A stretch of 64,000 nt of DNA, from assembly GCA_947000775.1 (NCBI GenBank), contig CAMQGK010000638.1:20952501-21016500 (forward strand), read 5' to 3'. This document shows, piece after piece, positions 1 through 27,980 of the stretch; the first letter of the stretch is position 1, and each line of letters opens with the position of its first letter. The notes beneath the pieces were generated by a model that was given only the letters and a program-made list of their open reading frames with translations, was not told where the DNA came from and did no database searches. The position numbers and the translations under genes are program-made. Source of the DNA: Pterois miles (lineage: Eukaryota; Chordata; Actinopteri; Perciformes; Scorpaenidae).

Positions 1-684
1 CATTAAAAAACAATTCCTTTGGTGTTATGTGTAGGTTGAATAATACAAATAGATCCACGCTGTGGTGTTTCCAAGTAGTTAAGTGGCTATTTGTGTGATG
101 TTTACCAGTAACTGCCACAGCGGCCAAGTGCCTATTAAAACCGTCAGTGTGTGAAAGTTTACTAAAGCTCACTAAGACACGCTTGATTAAAACATTAGGC
201 CTGTCATGACTGTCATATATGGACATGACCTCGACCACTTTTGCTGATCTCGATATTGACGGTCACCAACTGGCAAATGTGTGCGAGAATATCATGTGAA
301 TGTACAATGGAAGTTGCAATTTGTGCAGAAATAAATGCTGCAGCTCCTCAAGACCAACAGAGGTTTCCTGTGTCTTGTTTCCCTGGCAACTGAGTGGCGT
401 GATGGAGGTGGACTCCGGAGCGAGTCACACTGTTAACTCCAACCAAGACAAAAAAAAGTTAACACATTGGTTTGTCTGTTCTGGACTTATGTAAATAAAT
501 GGCAGCCAGCTCCGTGAACAGCACGGAATCCCTGTGTAGAAATACTGTAAATGGCTCATTGTTAGGTAACGAAAACACAACAGTTCTTCAGGTGATTATT
601 CACTAATGAAAACACACTTATTAATATTATATTCCATTTCTGCTAACAGTCCCACCTAAATGCTACACACTGTTCCTTTAAAGG

Positions 685-1062
685 GAGCTGCACGGTGGTG
701 CAGTGGTTAGCGCTGTTGCCTCACAGCAAGAGGGTCGCAGGTTCAATACTGGCTTGGGACTCTTCTGTGTTGAGTTTGCATGTTCTCCCTGTGTAAGCGT
801 GGGTTCTCTCCGGGTACTCCGGCTTCCTCCCACAGTCCAAAGACATGCTGTTTAGGTTAATTGATCACTCTAAATTGCCCGTAGGTGTGAATGTGAGCAT
901 GACTGGTTGTCTGTCTCTATGTTGTCTGTCTCTATGTGCCCTGCGATGGACTGGCGACCTGTCCAGGGTGAACCCCGCCTTCGCCCAATGCCAGCTGGGA
1001 TCGGCTCCAGCCCCCCCGCGACCCCTAACGGGATAAGCGTTTGACAATGGATGGATGTTCCT
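685..1062 (+). mobile_element. tRNA-like SINE / short retroposon ending in a GGATG tail
   Basis: The head (about 690-755) reads like a tRNA-derived promoter: a box-A-like GGTGCAGTGG, then GTTGCCTCACAGCAAG, then a box-B-like GGTTCAA. The body contains the conserved TTTGCATGTTCTCCCTGTG and CACTCTAAATTGCCC blocks of a very common teleost dispersed repeat, and the 3' end runs into ATGGATGG. Related copies occur in this window at about 38.56-38.79 kb, 39.87-39.99 kb (reverse) and 49.64-49.96 kb (reverse). The family name was not determined. Confidence 0.75.
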
Positions 1063-1161
1063 TTAAAGTTAACGCACGCGCAAGCACGCATGACACACAC
1101 ACACACACACACAAACCTTCCACCTGGTTACATGAGGCCAGAAAGGGGACTGAGCACATAC

Positions 1162-16267
<15,106 letters not shown>

Positions 16268-16439
16268 GGCTGACGAGCGTAAGTTACCCCTGAAAATGTC
16301 GAAAAGTAAAGAGTAAAGGGTAAAAATGCCCCGTAACGTTAGTTGAGCTCGTTGTTTTGTGTCCTAGGAGAGTATCTTCTTCAGTTTTCAGTCAAGAGGA
16401 GAGACTGGTGCAGCTGGGCGGGGAGGAGGGCTGGGCTCA

Positions 16440-16690
16440 CTAGCAAAGGTGGCCAGATGAGACGACGCGACTTCCGGTTCTGTTCAAAATAAAGTTCGTG
16501 TTTCTGTAGCAAGCGTGAAACCTTTAAACCTGCAGAACGCACTATGTTTGGGCATCATAGGACAAAAAATACACCTCATCATGGCTCTGTCTTCAGGCTT
16601 ATAAAAGCTAGTCTGTAACGGGGGAGTTTGACCAATCACAGGTCATTTCATCCAGAGAGCGCTACTATTGAGCGTTCCTATTGGCTGTGC
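16440..16690 (-). promoter_or_regulatory. probable lpcat1 promoter region
   Basis: The region just upstream of the lpcat1 start (minus strand) contains an ETS-type ACTTCCGGTT at 16470-16479, a CCAATCA motif at 16632-16638 and an ATTGG (reverse CCAAT) near 16680. There is no clear TATA box. These are motifs typical of housekeeping promoters. The transcription start cannot be fixed from sequence. Confidence 0.45.
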
Positions 16691-19148
16691 TCCGAGTGGT
16701 GGGCGGTGCTTGGCATGTCCTCAAATTATCTATCACATAGCTGCAGGGTCACAAACTTTCTACTAACTGCTTAACATTACACTACATGTTTCACCGCGAG
16801 TGATTGACAGCTGCTCAGAGATGGCAGTTGCAAAATCCTGCAGATGCCATTAGGAGCACAGAGCAAAGAGTTTTTCAGATTACCTGTCTCATGCACAGCT
16901 GTCAGGATATAATTACTGTTTTATAAAACTTACTTTTTCTTAATCATATTTATTCCAGTTTTATCTACTTAAACTTAAAGGCAATGCAGCCTATTTTTAT
17001 GTTACAATTAAAAAGGTACTCCGTCACAGTGTTTGCATGCCTAAATATGTACCATATGCTGTGTAATAAAAACGTTAAAAATATTTGAAAAGATGCAGTT
17101 TTAGAGTATGCCTCTTTATGTACAGGCTATAATGATCTAAAATCCCAATCTCAAATTTACTTAATATGCAAAATGTGTAATAGCATTTCTCAAAAATTTA
17201 AAAGTAAAACATCTGTGTTATACTCTGAAATATACATTAAGCTGACAGGTAAATGCAAACATTAGGAAATACTGTAAGCAGCATCGCTTTTATTTTGAAA
17301 GCAGTGACCAAATCTGAAAACCCAGTGACATATGCAGGCATACATGTACACACACATGCACACACTCCTGTCACATAGGTTCTCAATCTAGTGCAATCTA
17401 ATAATAAAATCAAATACAACTGATTACAAATAAAACTATAAATACATTTCCGAACAGCATGAATCCTTTGAAGACAGGTGGATATTTCAAATATTTAGTC
17501 ACCCATCTAAGCGACAATCACACACACACTCTGATAAGAAGATGATGAAGATAAGAAGTCTGTGACAGTCTGTGGAATGTGTATTTGAGATGTTTGGGGT
17601 GATCTGCCGTCAGAGAGATACAGTATGTATTTGAAGTTGAGCTCTGCATTTGATCCACCCATCAATTTCTGCACAGAGTCTTTTATTTTTAGATCAGCGC
17701 ACAGCAACTGTTCATTTAGAACGACTTTGTTGTATCTCAAAGCTGCAGATGGCCGCTGCATTGTACCATGATGCTGACTGGTTTATCACCAAAAATCTGC
17801 ATGCTTATTTTGGCATTGCAAACATAAACTAGTTGCTCACTGACCTGCAGTCATAGGAAGTGAGCTCTGGTGCATTACTTTCAAAGGAGTAATGCTAACT
17901 ACTGATGCACTTACATTATGATATTTCACACTCTCTTTTGTATGTAGGGCAACATCTTTGGAGACACACAGTTTGTCCGTGTGTTCTCTGGAAATTGATC
18001 ATGCAAACAACCATATGCAACAATATAGTATAAGTGCACACAGGCAGGTGTTTTTTTTCCCTCCATCAGTAAATATTAACCTTTAGCACAACTATTCAAG
18101 CAGGGTGGCAGTCATGGGCTCAGTGTTTGTTGCCAAACACCATTCAACCCAGTCAGCTTTCCATGCCTGCACAGGTTGAATGTTACAGCCTGTCAATACC
18201 TTTGTGTGCACTGGGCCTTCTCTGTCTTTCAGTCATAATACAATGATAGAAAGGCCGGTCATAGATTTTAGGATTAGTGGCTAGTTTCTGACATGACCTC
18301 AAAACCATGTAAGACTGATAACAGGCAACTGTCAACACAAGATTCTGTACAGTTTTTATGAGTCAGTATTGTTGAGACACTGATAAAGGTCTGTAGGAAC
18401 TACAAAATGATAGGGACAACTTACTACAGGTAAAAATGTTTTGAAAAAGGGAGTCAAAGTGTAGCCAAAGGTACTGCATAGCAGGTTAGGTCCTGTAGTC
18501 ATGTCACTTTGGCTCCCTCATGTGGAAGAAAGATAGAATGAAAGAAAGAAAGAAAGATATTCCTTTATTGGTTCCACAGTGGGGAAATTCAGTTTTACAC
18601 TCTGTTTTTTTTGAATGGAACATTTATCCGAAAAAAAAATATTAGATCCAAGTTAACCATATTTATTTTTTTATTTTCTTAGCTATAATCAGATTACTGC
18701 TATGCTAATTATATAAATAAAAAATACAAATAATTTAACTATGCAATGATCCAAGGAGAAACTGACAAATACATGTTTTCTATTTGAAGTCAAAGTATTA
18801 ATATTTGTACACACTTGTAATTTCCAAGCATTACCAACAAGGATTTTATTTATTTACTCAGAGAGAGGTATTACAATAATTTTGGACAGTTAATTTAATT
18901 AAACTAATCTTATATTATCTATGTTCAAATGCTGTAAAAGTTTAAGAATATGGTAGAGAATGCTACAATGCCGTTTCTTCACTGTGAAAAAGTGATGTAT
19001 TTTGGGCCACTGCTGTTAAGAGGGAAAATAAAGAGGAGTGAAAAGAGCTATGCACATTATTCAGCCGAATGATTTATTTTTGCATCACAGTTTATCACAC
19101 AAAATTTCCATGATCTCATAGCAGTCTTCATAATAATCATTCAACCTT
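16691..19148. other. intergenic DNA between lpcat1 and mrpl36
   Basis: I see no gene here. The stretch is A/T-rich, with a short GAAA tract at about 18539-18555 attached to a truncated SINE tail (18556-18608, ATTCCTTTATTGGTTCCACA). No open frame shows a recognisable domain. Confidence 0.6.
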
Positions 19149-19539
19149 TTATCCCTGCCTCTGCTTGTGTCTCGGATTTGTCTTGCAGAATACAAACAAA
19201 TGCCCCCTGCGTCGAACAATGAAACAGTCTTTGCAGCGCCTCTTCAGGGCAGATTTGGTTTTCATCCCTGCAGAGGGCTGGATGCAGGGAAGATGCTGGC
19301 ACTGTCCCAACAGAGATGTTCTGCACTGAGCAAAGGAGCCAGACGAGGGGGCTGGATGGATGCGACTCTGGCTGATGACAGGAGTAGTGTGCGGGGAGCT
19401 GTGGTGAGGATGCAGAGACATCTGTAGGCGCTAGCTCCTGGTGAGGAGAAGGTCAGATTTAACCAGGTCATCTGGGCCACTTGGCGAGTCAGGGAGGTAG
19501 CCAGGTGCTTCAAGAGGAGGGGCGCCATGGTGTCAATGG
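19149..19539 (-). CDS. mrpl36: mitochondrial ribosomal protein L36 (bL36m), terminal coding exon with an apparent frame break
   Basis: bL36m is a small zinc-binding protein of the large mitochondrial ribosomal subunit. The C-terminal 38 residues (19149-19265) are a complete bacterial-type L36 domain: MKTKSALKRRCKDC, then C and H in the C-x2-C-x12-C-x4-H zinc ligand pattern, ending NPRHKQRQG. A consensus acceptor (CTCTTTGTATTCCTTTGCAG) precedes 19539, and an ATG at 19528 in good context (ACACCATGG) opens a plausible transit peptide, MAPLLLKHLATSLTRQ. That frame stops at 19262, just before the L36 domain, which lies in another frame open only from an ATG at 19421. About one base appears to be missing between 19300 and 19425. 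This could be an assembly indel, a real lesion, or use of the internal ATG. Gene identity is firm but the N-terminus is not. It sits divergent from ndufs6, as in human. Confidence 0.88.
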
Positions 19540-20879
19540 CTGCAAAGGAATACAAAGAGCGATAATTCATATGTAATTACAGTAACAGATATAAAACAAA
19601 ATTTTTAGTGCAGCTTAGGGGGTTTGGCTAGTGTCATGTTGTGATGTGATTTAAGTGTTGTCTTTCTAACTCTCAAATAACTATTATTCAACAACAAATC
19701 CCTTACTTGCTTTCCCATCACATTAAAAATATTTTTTTCTCTTCTCAGACTAAAATTCACTACAATATACCAATTTCATGAAAGCAAAAGTAATCATACA
19801 CAAAATATTGTTCCATTACCAATATAAATATCCTATGTGTCAATACTGTTGACTGTCAATAGTCTTGTTTTGAGCTCCAGGTGACTGGTAGCAAATGATC
19901 TGAGGTCAAAATCATGTCAGAAAAGAGATGAGGATTTTTTTGTTTTGTTTTGTTTTTTGTTTATTAATTTGAACTGAGCCATGTTGGTTATGAAAAAGCT
20001 GACTTTTCAGAATGAAACAGATCACTTTGTAATCCTGTGGTTTTGTCTTGTGGTGCCTGATTGGCAACACCTTAAGCTCAAAACAAGAGTCAATGCCAAC
20101 ATAAGAATACACTAGCTATTTAGCACTGGCAGAGATTTTTGGCAAATTTCAACTGGGCGTTACCTACATAAGCTGTGCTGCTCATCCCACAAATGCATGA
20201 TCCTTACAAGTTGGATATTATTGTGAAGGTAAATAAACAGACTTTCCAACAATGTAAGATACAATGCCAATTAATATTCTAACAACAGATAAATAATTCC
20301 CACTTTTTAGGGAGTTTGCATGGTGCCTTGGATGGGCCTGTGTGACAGATCTAAAAGTTGTTACCAGTGGAGGATGCTATGCTAGGGAGACGAGCATGTT
20401 AGCTGACCTGCTAGCGCCATAGCCAAGCGTAAAAACGACCCACATATTAGTCCCTGACATGGCACAGTCTTATCACAAAATCAAGGAACGCAAACAGACC
20501 TTTTAGAAATTCCTTGAATGTTCAAAACAGGGAGTATGACTCTGAATGTTGCGCTTTAATTGCCCCAACACGACCGTGATGATGTTCTTGCTTGTGGGGA
20601 TTCAACTGCTTCCGGGTTACGCTATGACTAATGATTAAAGCCCTCAGTTTAGCCTCACAGTAAGTTTACATTTCTGCTTTGAGCAAATCTCGCCAGAGCC
20701 AAAATCGAAAATAACGTAGTCTTACTTTTCATATTTTATAACATATATCTAAATATAAAGACTTAACAGAAAAGCTTGTGGTGGAGGTGGTGGTGTAACC
20801 TGAAAGGCAATACTACGGGTATAAAATTGCCTAAATTATCCTCTCTGCAAGGCACCTTGGGAAACAGGCTGGCGTAAAC
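19540..20879. other. region between mrpl36 coding exon and ndufs6 (5' leader of mrpl36 and shared promoter)
   Basis: A splice acceptor at 19540-19541 (minus strand) implies an upstream non-coding mrpl36 exon somewhere in this interval, and the two genes are transcribed away from each other. A shared promoter close to 20.8 kb is therefore likely. I did not find the mrpl36 first exon with confidence. The rest is A/T-rich with no recognised element. Confidence 0.45.
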
Positions 20880-20887
20880 ATGGCGGC
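20877..20887 (+). promoter_or_regulatory. YY1-type site over the ndufs6 start codon
   Basis: AACATGGCGGC matches the AA-x-ATGGCGGC YY1 consensus that often spans the start codon of nuclear genes for mitochondrial proteins. The motif is seen directly; its function is inferred. Confidence 0.5.
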
Positions 20888-22453
20888 TGCACTGGGTAGA
20901 GCTCTGTCCTTCAGTAAAAATGCTAAGGTGCTTGTTTCACCTTTGAGGCTGTCCGCTGTATCTGCTCACCGTTACAGCGTAGAGGTTTCCAGTACTGGCG
21001 AGCCCATTACTCACACCGGGCAGGTAAGCTTAAACGCGATTGTCTACAATTCTTACGTGAACGTTCTTAACGTTAGCTTAGCCTAGCGTCAGTGCAGCTA
21101 ATGCTACTACGTTTTACTAGGTTTATTATCGGACAACCCTTGCTGACCTCCTCTAACATCTGGATTTAGATCATAGACAGTTGCTCTTATCCAGCTATTT
21201 TTTGTTGGTAGGGCCTAAAACGAACCACAGATCAGTGGCAAAAATGATTAACGTTATGTGCTATTGTTGCCTTCTACTCCAATTCGTAACGTTAGTGTTT
21301 TCCTCTCAGGTATTTGATGAAAATGATCACAGGAGAGCCAGATTCGTTGGCCGACAGAAAGAGGTAAGAACTGACTGACAGACAAGCGTCACACAGACGC
21401 TGTTTTATATGTAACCACTGTGCAAATCTAGGTTTGTTGTTGGAGGTATAATAACGTTTCAAATAGGACACAATGTGACTGCCAATGTGCGTCACTGGTG
21501 TTTTGTGCACCTTAAATCTCGCCAAACATCTTAATCTCAAATCCATTTCTGTTCGTCATGTAGTACACATCACCACACATTCAGTTACACACGCATTTTT
21601 ATAATCATCCCTGTTGAAAACTTTCCATGCTTGCTGCTTAACCTATTTAATAACTGGGCTTATGTAAGCGCAATGACTAGCTGGACAGCTGTCATAATCA
21701 AAACAAGCAAGTGTGCACACCAATACAGTCTCACTTGTCTAATGTTTCTTAAACCTTTGTGTGGTTTAGCAGTTCCCCCCATATAAACCGAATTGTACTT
21801 AAGAGATAATGACAGAAATTACCTGTGTCAAGGTGAATAAGAACTTTGCCATCAAATTGGTGGCAGAGGAGCCAGTGACTGAAATTACAGCCAGGGTGGT
21901 GTCCTGTGATGGAGGTGGAGGAGCCCTGGGTCACCCCAAGGTCTACATCAACCTGGTAAGCGCCTGCACACTTTCATATGAAAAATTTCCATTTTGACAA
22001 AACTTGATAAGTCCAACCAGTGCCTTTTTATCAGGTATTGGGTGTAATTATGGCCATTTATCATTTGTTTACCGGCTGCCAATACTGGTTAGTACTGTGA
22101 TCAAATTACAGTAATGTGGCAAATGTTCCTTATGTTTATTTATTTAATTGGGATACTTGAGATCCAGTCATCTCAGTCAAAGGAAATGTATGTCACATTG
22201 CAGGGATACTGGCAAATGCATGCATGCCTTGATCTAAGCATTATTACTCTCAGAAAATGCCAGTGCAGAGATTAAGGAAACAAGATAATATGTAATGTTT
22301 TTATGCTTTGAGTATTCCTATAATGTCATGCAAAGGTCCCAAATTGTAGATACTAACACTGTAATTTTGTCTCTCTTTCACCAGGATAAAGACACAAAAG
22401 TGGGCACATGTGGCTACTGTGGGTTACAGTTCAAGCAGAGGCATCATCACTGA
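20880..22453 (+). CDS. ndufs6: NADH:ubiquinone oxidoreductase subunit S6 (complex I 13 kDa zinc subunit)
   Basis: This is the accessory zinc-binding subunit of mitochondrial complex I, needed for late assembly of the N-module. The four exons, 20880-21023, 21310-21363, 21833-21955 and 22385-22453, are all phase 0 with GT-AG borders and total 129 residues (human about 124). Residues 1 to about 30 form a basic, serine-rich mitochondrial presequence. The core motifs THTGQ, RRARFVGRQKEV, CDGGGGALGHPKVYINL and GTCGYCGLQF are all present. The zinc ligands correspond to C91, H100, C116 and C119. The protein ends in HHH as in mammals. The gene is compact (1.6 kb), complete and shows no lesion. It points away from mrpl36, preserving the vertebrate mrpl36-ndufs6 head-to-head arrangement. 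Confidence 0.98.
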
Positions 22454-22500
22454 AACATTTCCTCTGTCTCTGCTTCTCTGTATAAATTGCCATATTGGTT

Positions 22501-22506
22501 AATAAA
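22501..22506 (+). terminator. ndufs6 polyadenylation signal
   Basis: An AATAAA lies 48 nt after the ndufs6 stop codon and is followed by GT-rich sequence (GTTGTCTAACTGTCTGTGTG), a typical downstream element. Confidence 0.8.
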
Positions 22507-22529
22507 TTATGTTGTCTAACTGTCTGTGT

Positions 22530-25500
22530 GCACTCTTATTAATGGAGCCTGTTGAAACAACTGTTGCGCATCTGTTGTTTATAACTACACTGTAGTGCAC
22601 AATGCATCCAAAATTAAGGGAATGTCTTGTAAAGTAGTGTAACTCTGGGATACTGGGTTAGTTATATTGGTGGATGCAGTTCCCCCAGTGACAGGCAGAG
22701 GTCAGCAGTGACCTGCACATGTGTTTGGAACTCAGTATCACGACAGAAAAAGGCTGTTTTGTAAGAAACTAAAGCTAAGTTGTGGACATTTTTTCTATTG
22801 CACAAACCAAAATTATTTCTACATAAAAGGGCTTTGTGTGCTAAAAGTACATTTGGTCTAAACTATAATAACTGGTAAAAGTTACAGTTGCTCCATTGTT
22901 ATCTGTATGAGTAGGATTTCTTTCTTTCATGTGTCTTAAAACACAAGCATAACTGATTGTGTGTTAATACAGTACTTTTAACTTTCCTTTAACAATAAGC
23001 AGGAAAGAACCTTAGCATTCCTTGTGCATTGGTCCCACACAATCTGCAATGTAGAGTCTAGCTCTGCCAAGCCTGGAGGACATCAGGAGGGAGTCAGCCT
23101 GATAAGACACAGTAGCGCGGAACAATACATGTTTGAAGAAGATCATATATATATTTCATCAGGCTTATTCTCCATAGACCTCTGCATGCCAAATTGGCCA
23201 GCGCTTGGCTCAGGCTCCAGACAGCACTCGCCTGTTCTGTCCCCAGTGATGCAGCCAGTGGAACTGCATTTTCCACACCATAGAGCTCAGGTTGGGAAGA
23301 GTAGTCAGGCTGATATAATTGGCCCCGGTGACTCCTGGAAGTGAGGCTTATGCTGTAGTTAACCTCATCTATAGTCAGACCACTTTGGATGATTGAAGGG
23401 GAGAGAGGTGTATTGTTAAAATGAGGCAGGCGAGCCAGGTCAGTGTCAGAGAGCTGACTGGTTGGTCTTGCGGTTGGTAAGTCTGAGTGGTTGGTTGAGT
23501 TAGAGGCATTGCCAGCGGCAAAATCTTCAGATGAAACTGAGCATATGAATTGTGATGAATTAAACAGCGCCGTGTTTTTGTGCTGGATTTAACCGCACTG
23601 TTTAATTATTCACTGCTCTTAAATGCACCAGCCGGCATAATAGAATACTCTTCAACATCATATATGTCAAGTAACTCCAGATTATGAAGTTGGATTCAAT
23701 TTGCACACAGACTCATTCATGGGTTCAACCATAAACTGTCAAATCACCACAGGGGATCTATGGCTACAGCCAGTTATCCACTTTCTTTCAGCATAATATT
23801 AAGTAATAATTGCAAATACAACTCTTAGGCATAATGTGACCCACACTGTTGGGTCAGACAAAGATAAGCTCAAATAAGACTGTAATCATATTGAAAATCT
23901 CCTCACTGCTGAGCCACACAATAGATAATGGAGTTAAATGCCATTGAATTCCTTAACACACACAGCGCCCCTCCACAACAATCACTCACTCTCCGCAAAA
24001 CATCCTCCTCGTCGCTGTAATTGCCCTATTAAAATATTCCTCCTTGAAGATGTGTCATATTACAGACCCTCAGGCTCATTATGGAGCTTCCTGCAGCCAA
24101 TTATTTGAACCTACATGTCTAGAAGCCACTATGACCAAAAGGGGCTCGTAGGCAGATCTGGGAGCAGCCCATCCTGCTCAAATCCACACTTACTGTATGA
24201 GAGGAAAAACAGAAAACTGACCTTTGGTCATTGTCTCGGGGCGACTCCACTCAGCTCCACTTTAGAGTCAGGTGACAGAGCTTCTGACCTTTACCATGGA
24301 AATAATGACTTGTACTTGTGCCAGGAGCTCAGACGGTTACCGCAGGGAGCGAGACACCTCTGGCGACATGTGACAGTTTTTGGAGGAGAGACTTTGCACT
24401 CAGCACTTTGATAGCCCCGGGAAACCAAAGTGTGTGTGACAAGACGCAAGAGACTTAGAACTGTGTGTATATGTATGCCAGTTTGTGTCTGTGTGTGTGT
24501 GTTTGAGTATGCGACAGAGGCACAGACAGTGTTGAAAGGAAATAGGTGTCAGACGGAGGGTGCAGAGTAATTTGAAGTTGTCAATACTTCCTGCGCAGAC
24601 ATTCCATCTGAAATTTTAAAAGTAGAGGTGATTCATAAAAAAAAGAGGCCACAGAGTGAATCGTATGAACAACTAATTCAAGAAAAACTACTTTTCTGAG
24701 TGGAGAAAAAAAAGTCCTTTGCCTATCACACCCCTGCGTCAGTTCTCCCATAAGACACAAAAGGCCAAATAACTGCCGGTGGTATGAGCGAGACAAGTAA
24801 ACAGTGCCTCTAACATTCCCTGACCTGTACAGCAGCACACTGAGGCTTAATCACATTATATGGCCCAGGGAGCAGGCCTTCGTGTCAGACGGGCTGTTGA
24901 GTGGCTCGCTTGTGTGTCGAGAGCAGACAGAGGTGAGGTGAGACGAGTGGAGGGAAGGAGGGAGGGGAATATGGAGGATGGGGAATGAGATGTGGGGCTA
25001 GGGAAGGAAAGGAGGAAGAAGAGAAGATGGGTGATGGCTGCAGGAGTACAGGGGAAAACGCGAGGTCAGTGGAGGATGAGGGTAAAACTCACAAGAAACA
25101 ATAGAAATCATTGGCCAAAAAAAATCTGTCATATTCTAACTTTTGACAGTATTTTGCATCATAATGCTACTTGTTTAAACATCTTCACATATTTTAAAGT
25201 TCACACCACCATTTCTACACTTACATATAACATATAAACATAGAGGCACATTTAGCAGATCAAGAGCCAGTCACGACCAAAAACAGAAAGAGAGAATACT
25301 GGACCTGAAACATGGCTTCAGATTAATGACAATGATACTCCATGTCTGCTGGATGTGAAAACTTTTTGCCATATCAACTTAAAATATGTTAAACGTTGTG
25401 GTCACAGCTTGTTTCAGCCACCCCGGAGTGGCCAAAAAAATCTGTCATTGAAGTTTTAAAGTTACACTTGCACTAACTTTGAAATGGAAATACAAACAAA

Positions 25501-27560
25501 TAATTTTAGTTGATAATTGATGAAATAAAAACAATACTTAGAGTGAAATACCCACATGATTGTACATAACACCATCTTGAAACAATTTTGAAAAAACAGA
25601 AAAGGAATTCCAAACAAATGCCATTATTTTGAAAAATTTAAAGAAAAAAACAGGAAAGAGAGGAATTCAAAATAAATCTTAGTTAACACAGAAAATAAGT
25701 GAATATGGCCCTTTTTTTAACTCTTGTTTTAATTGCTGTGTATACTACACAGTATATGTATACTGTATGTACTTTTCCAGTTTCCCCAGTGATCTGCACC
25801 CAAGAGACGACTCATGTCTCAACCAGCTAGAGGTGAGAACTTATATCTCTTAACCCCACTCGGTGCCGGGTCGGCCGTTTATCTGGCTGCCATTCTACAT
25901 CCTTCATGACACCACCTCCGCCTTTGTAGTCAAATCCACCTCAAGACCTTTAAAAGGCAAATAAAAATGTTCAATTTCTAGTACATTACAGTAAATCGAG
26001 ATATAAAAAAGGAGAAAAAAATTGAGCAAAAACATAAAAAATATATTTGCAGCCAACCATAATAAGATCCTGTCGGACAGCGAGAGGAAGAAAGAAAACT
26101 TTACAGAAATAAGAAGTCAGATGTCATTATTTATCATCCTAAATCTTACTTATTTATGAGGCAGAAACAGAATGAAATTCTCGGTTGAATTCATCCTGAA
26201 TTATTTAATCTGAAATGGTTAATTCCATACAAAGCCCAGGAAGATCCCTCCTCTGTTCTGATAAATACTTTATCACTGTTCCTAAATCGAAAACAGGAGG
26301 AGAAAGATGGGGGTAAAAAAAAAAAAAACAAGTTCTCACTGTTTCTTGTTATGTTTTGTTTTAGAAAGAGTTAAATGTTTTTCTGTGAAAAATTTGTGAA
26401 TTTTTCTTTTGTAACTGAAGTTGATGGTTTTTACAAAACATCTATAGGCCTAATGGTGCTCTTTTATTTCAGTGATGTTTCTTTTTATTGGTTGTATCAA
26501 ATACTCACCGAAGTGGATAAAGATGTGACACATACTTAAAATTACTTAAGAGGTTTTATGAAGCATTTTGCGCGTGGCGGATTTTCTTGCAGTCCCAGGT
26601 TGACAAAGTCAAAAGCCGCCTAATGAAAAGGGACGCATCGCTGATTGCAGCTATATCTGGAGCCGAGGTGGAAGTGGCATCGATTTAACAATTTAGCAGC
26701 ACCCTCCTCTGTGTGTTTCCATTAGTCACGGCTGAATACCGCCCACTTCCCCCCTTTCACTCCCTCAAAACACACATATGCACACAAACACTCACACACA
26801 CACATATCCAAAGCTGCAGTGGTATATTCCACTATTCCCGAACAGGATTTACATCATCTAACCTGATACCATACAGCTAATGTAAGGGCACAATCAGAGA
26901 ACTTTGCCATTCTACAGAATACACCTTTTATTTTTGTGACTCAGTGCATGTGCAGGCTATAGTGCAAGTGTACAATATTGTATATTTTTCATGTGTGTGT
27001 GAACCGTACAACCTTGCTGCAGGAATGTGTGGTGACACGAAGCTTGAAGACATCTGACCATTGATGGGGCCCATAAGAGTTTTTAAGAGAGTTAGGGCCT
27101 GTCCAAATGTCAAAATAGGATCATATATTGTTAATTGACCGTCCGCAAACACCCCTACCCCAAACAACAATTGTCCAATCATAGCTTAGCAACCTTAATT
27201 TGGCACACAAAAGTCTGTCAAACTTTGGATTTCTCTACAAGTACATGGGGCTGTTGTAAGAGTGATATTTTTTTTTTTTACTTCCAAAACAAAAAATATA
27301 CAAGAGCAAAAGGCTAAGTAGATTAAACAATGTGTGTTTGCTCTAACGTAAGCTGCAATAACTAGAATGTCTGGCTAACCAGCTCACTACCGTCAGTAAC
27401 CAACCATTACTTTCAAACCACGCTATTTACAGGCTGGTCTCATATACTGTTCATAGCTACACCTACGAAAGGGAATGCACTGTGATTCATATATACCCCA
27501 AAAAATCAATTTGTGTATAATTATCATAATCATGAACCAGGATATATAAATAGTGGCAAA
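22530..27560. other. intergenic DNA between ndufs6 and irx4, candidate Iroquois regulatory sequence
   Basis: No exon is supported. Two parts look less like neutral A/T-rich DNA: about 23500-23660, with TAATTA/TTTAATTA-type homeobox sites and a balanced composition, and about 26570-26720, with a complex non-repetitive sequence around CAGTCCCAGGTTGACAAAGTC. A purine-rich tract is at 24930-25070. Whether any of this is conserved cannot be judged from one sequence. Confidence 0.4.
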
Positions 27561-27599
27561 CACTGTATATGGAGGAGGTCAGGGTGGATGGGTTGGTCA

Positions 27600-27980
27600 A
27601 AAAATACCAGACTTTCATCCAGAAGACTGGCGTTCGTGTCCATTGTCAAACCTGAAGTCAACGTTGATGTATGTGTCACATAAATTACCTACTTAAGTAA
27701 TGCCACCAGTTATTTTAAGCCAAACATCAATCTTTTCCTGAACCTAAGTAGTTTTGTTGCCTAAACCTAACCAAATTAATATTTTCATAATCCTATGTTT
27801 TTTTTTGCCTAGACCTAAGAAAGTTGTTTTTTGTGAAGATGGAAGTTTAGTTTGAAAAAAATCCAAACATTCACCCAGAAGACTGGCACTGTTTGTGTCC
27901 TTTTCTAAACCTAAGTAGTTTATTGCCTTAAATCTAAGGAAGTTGTTTTCTGTGAAGATGGAAGTTTATTTTGATGAGAC
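27600..27980. repeat. dispersed repeat with a duplicated internal block
   Basis: The block around GTGAAGATGGAAGTTTA occurs at about 27832-27850 and again at about 27953-27970. Each copy is preceded by a version of CCTAAACCTAAG...AGTTGTTTT, and CCAGAAGACTGGC occurs twice (about 27618 and 27878). It resembles a common fish interspersed repeat near the irx4 3' end. Confidence 0.5.

Noticed and set aside
1..684. Further lpcat1 exons at the left edge
   Set aside because: No frame shows the expected sequence following the PEGTCTNR exon, so the next exon must lie outside the window.
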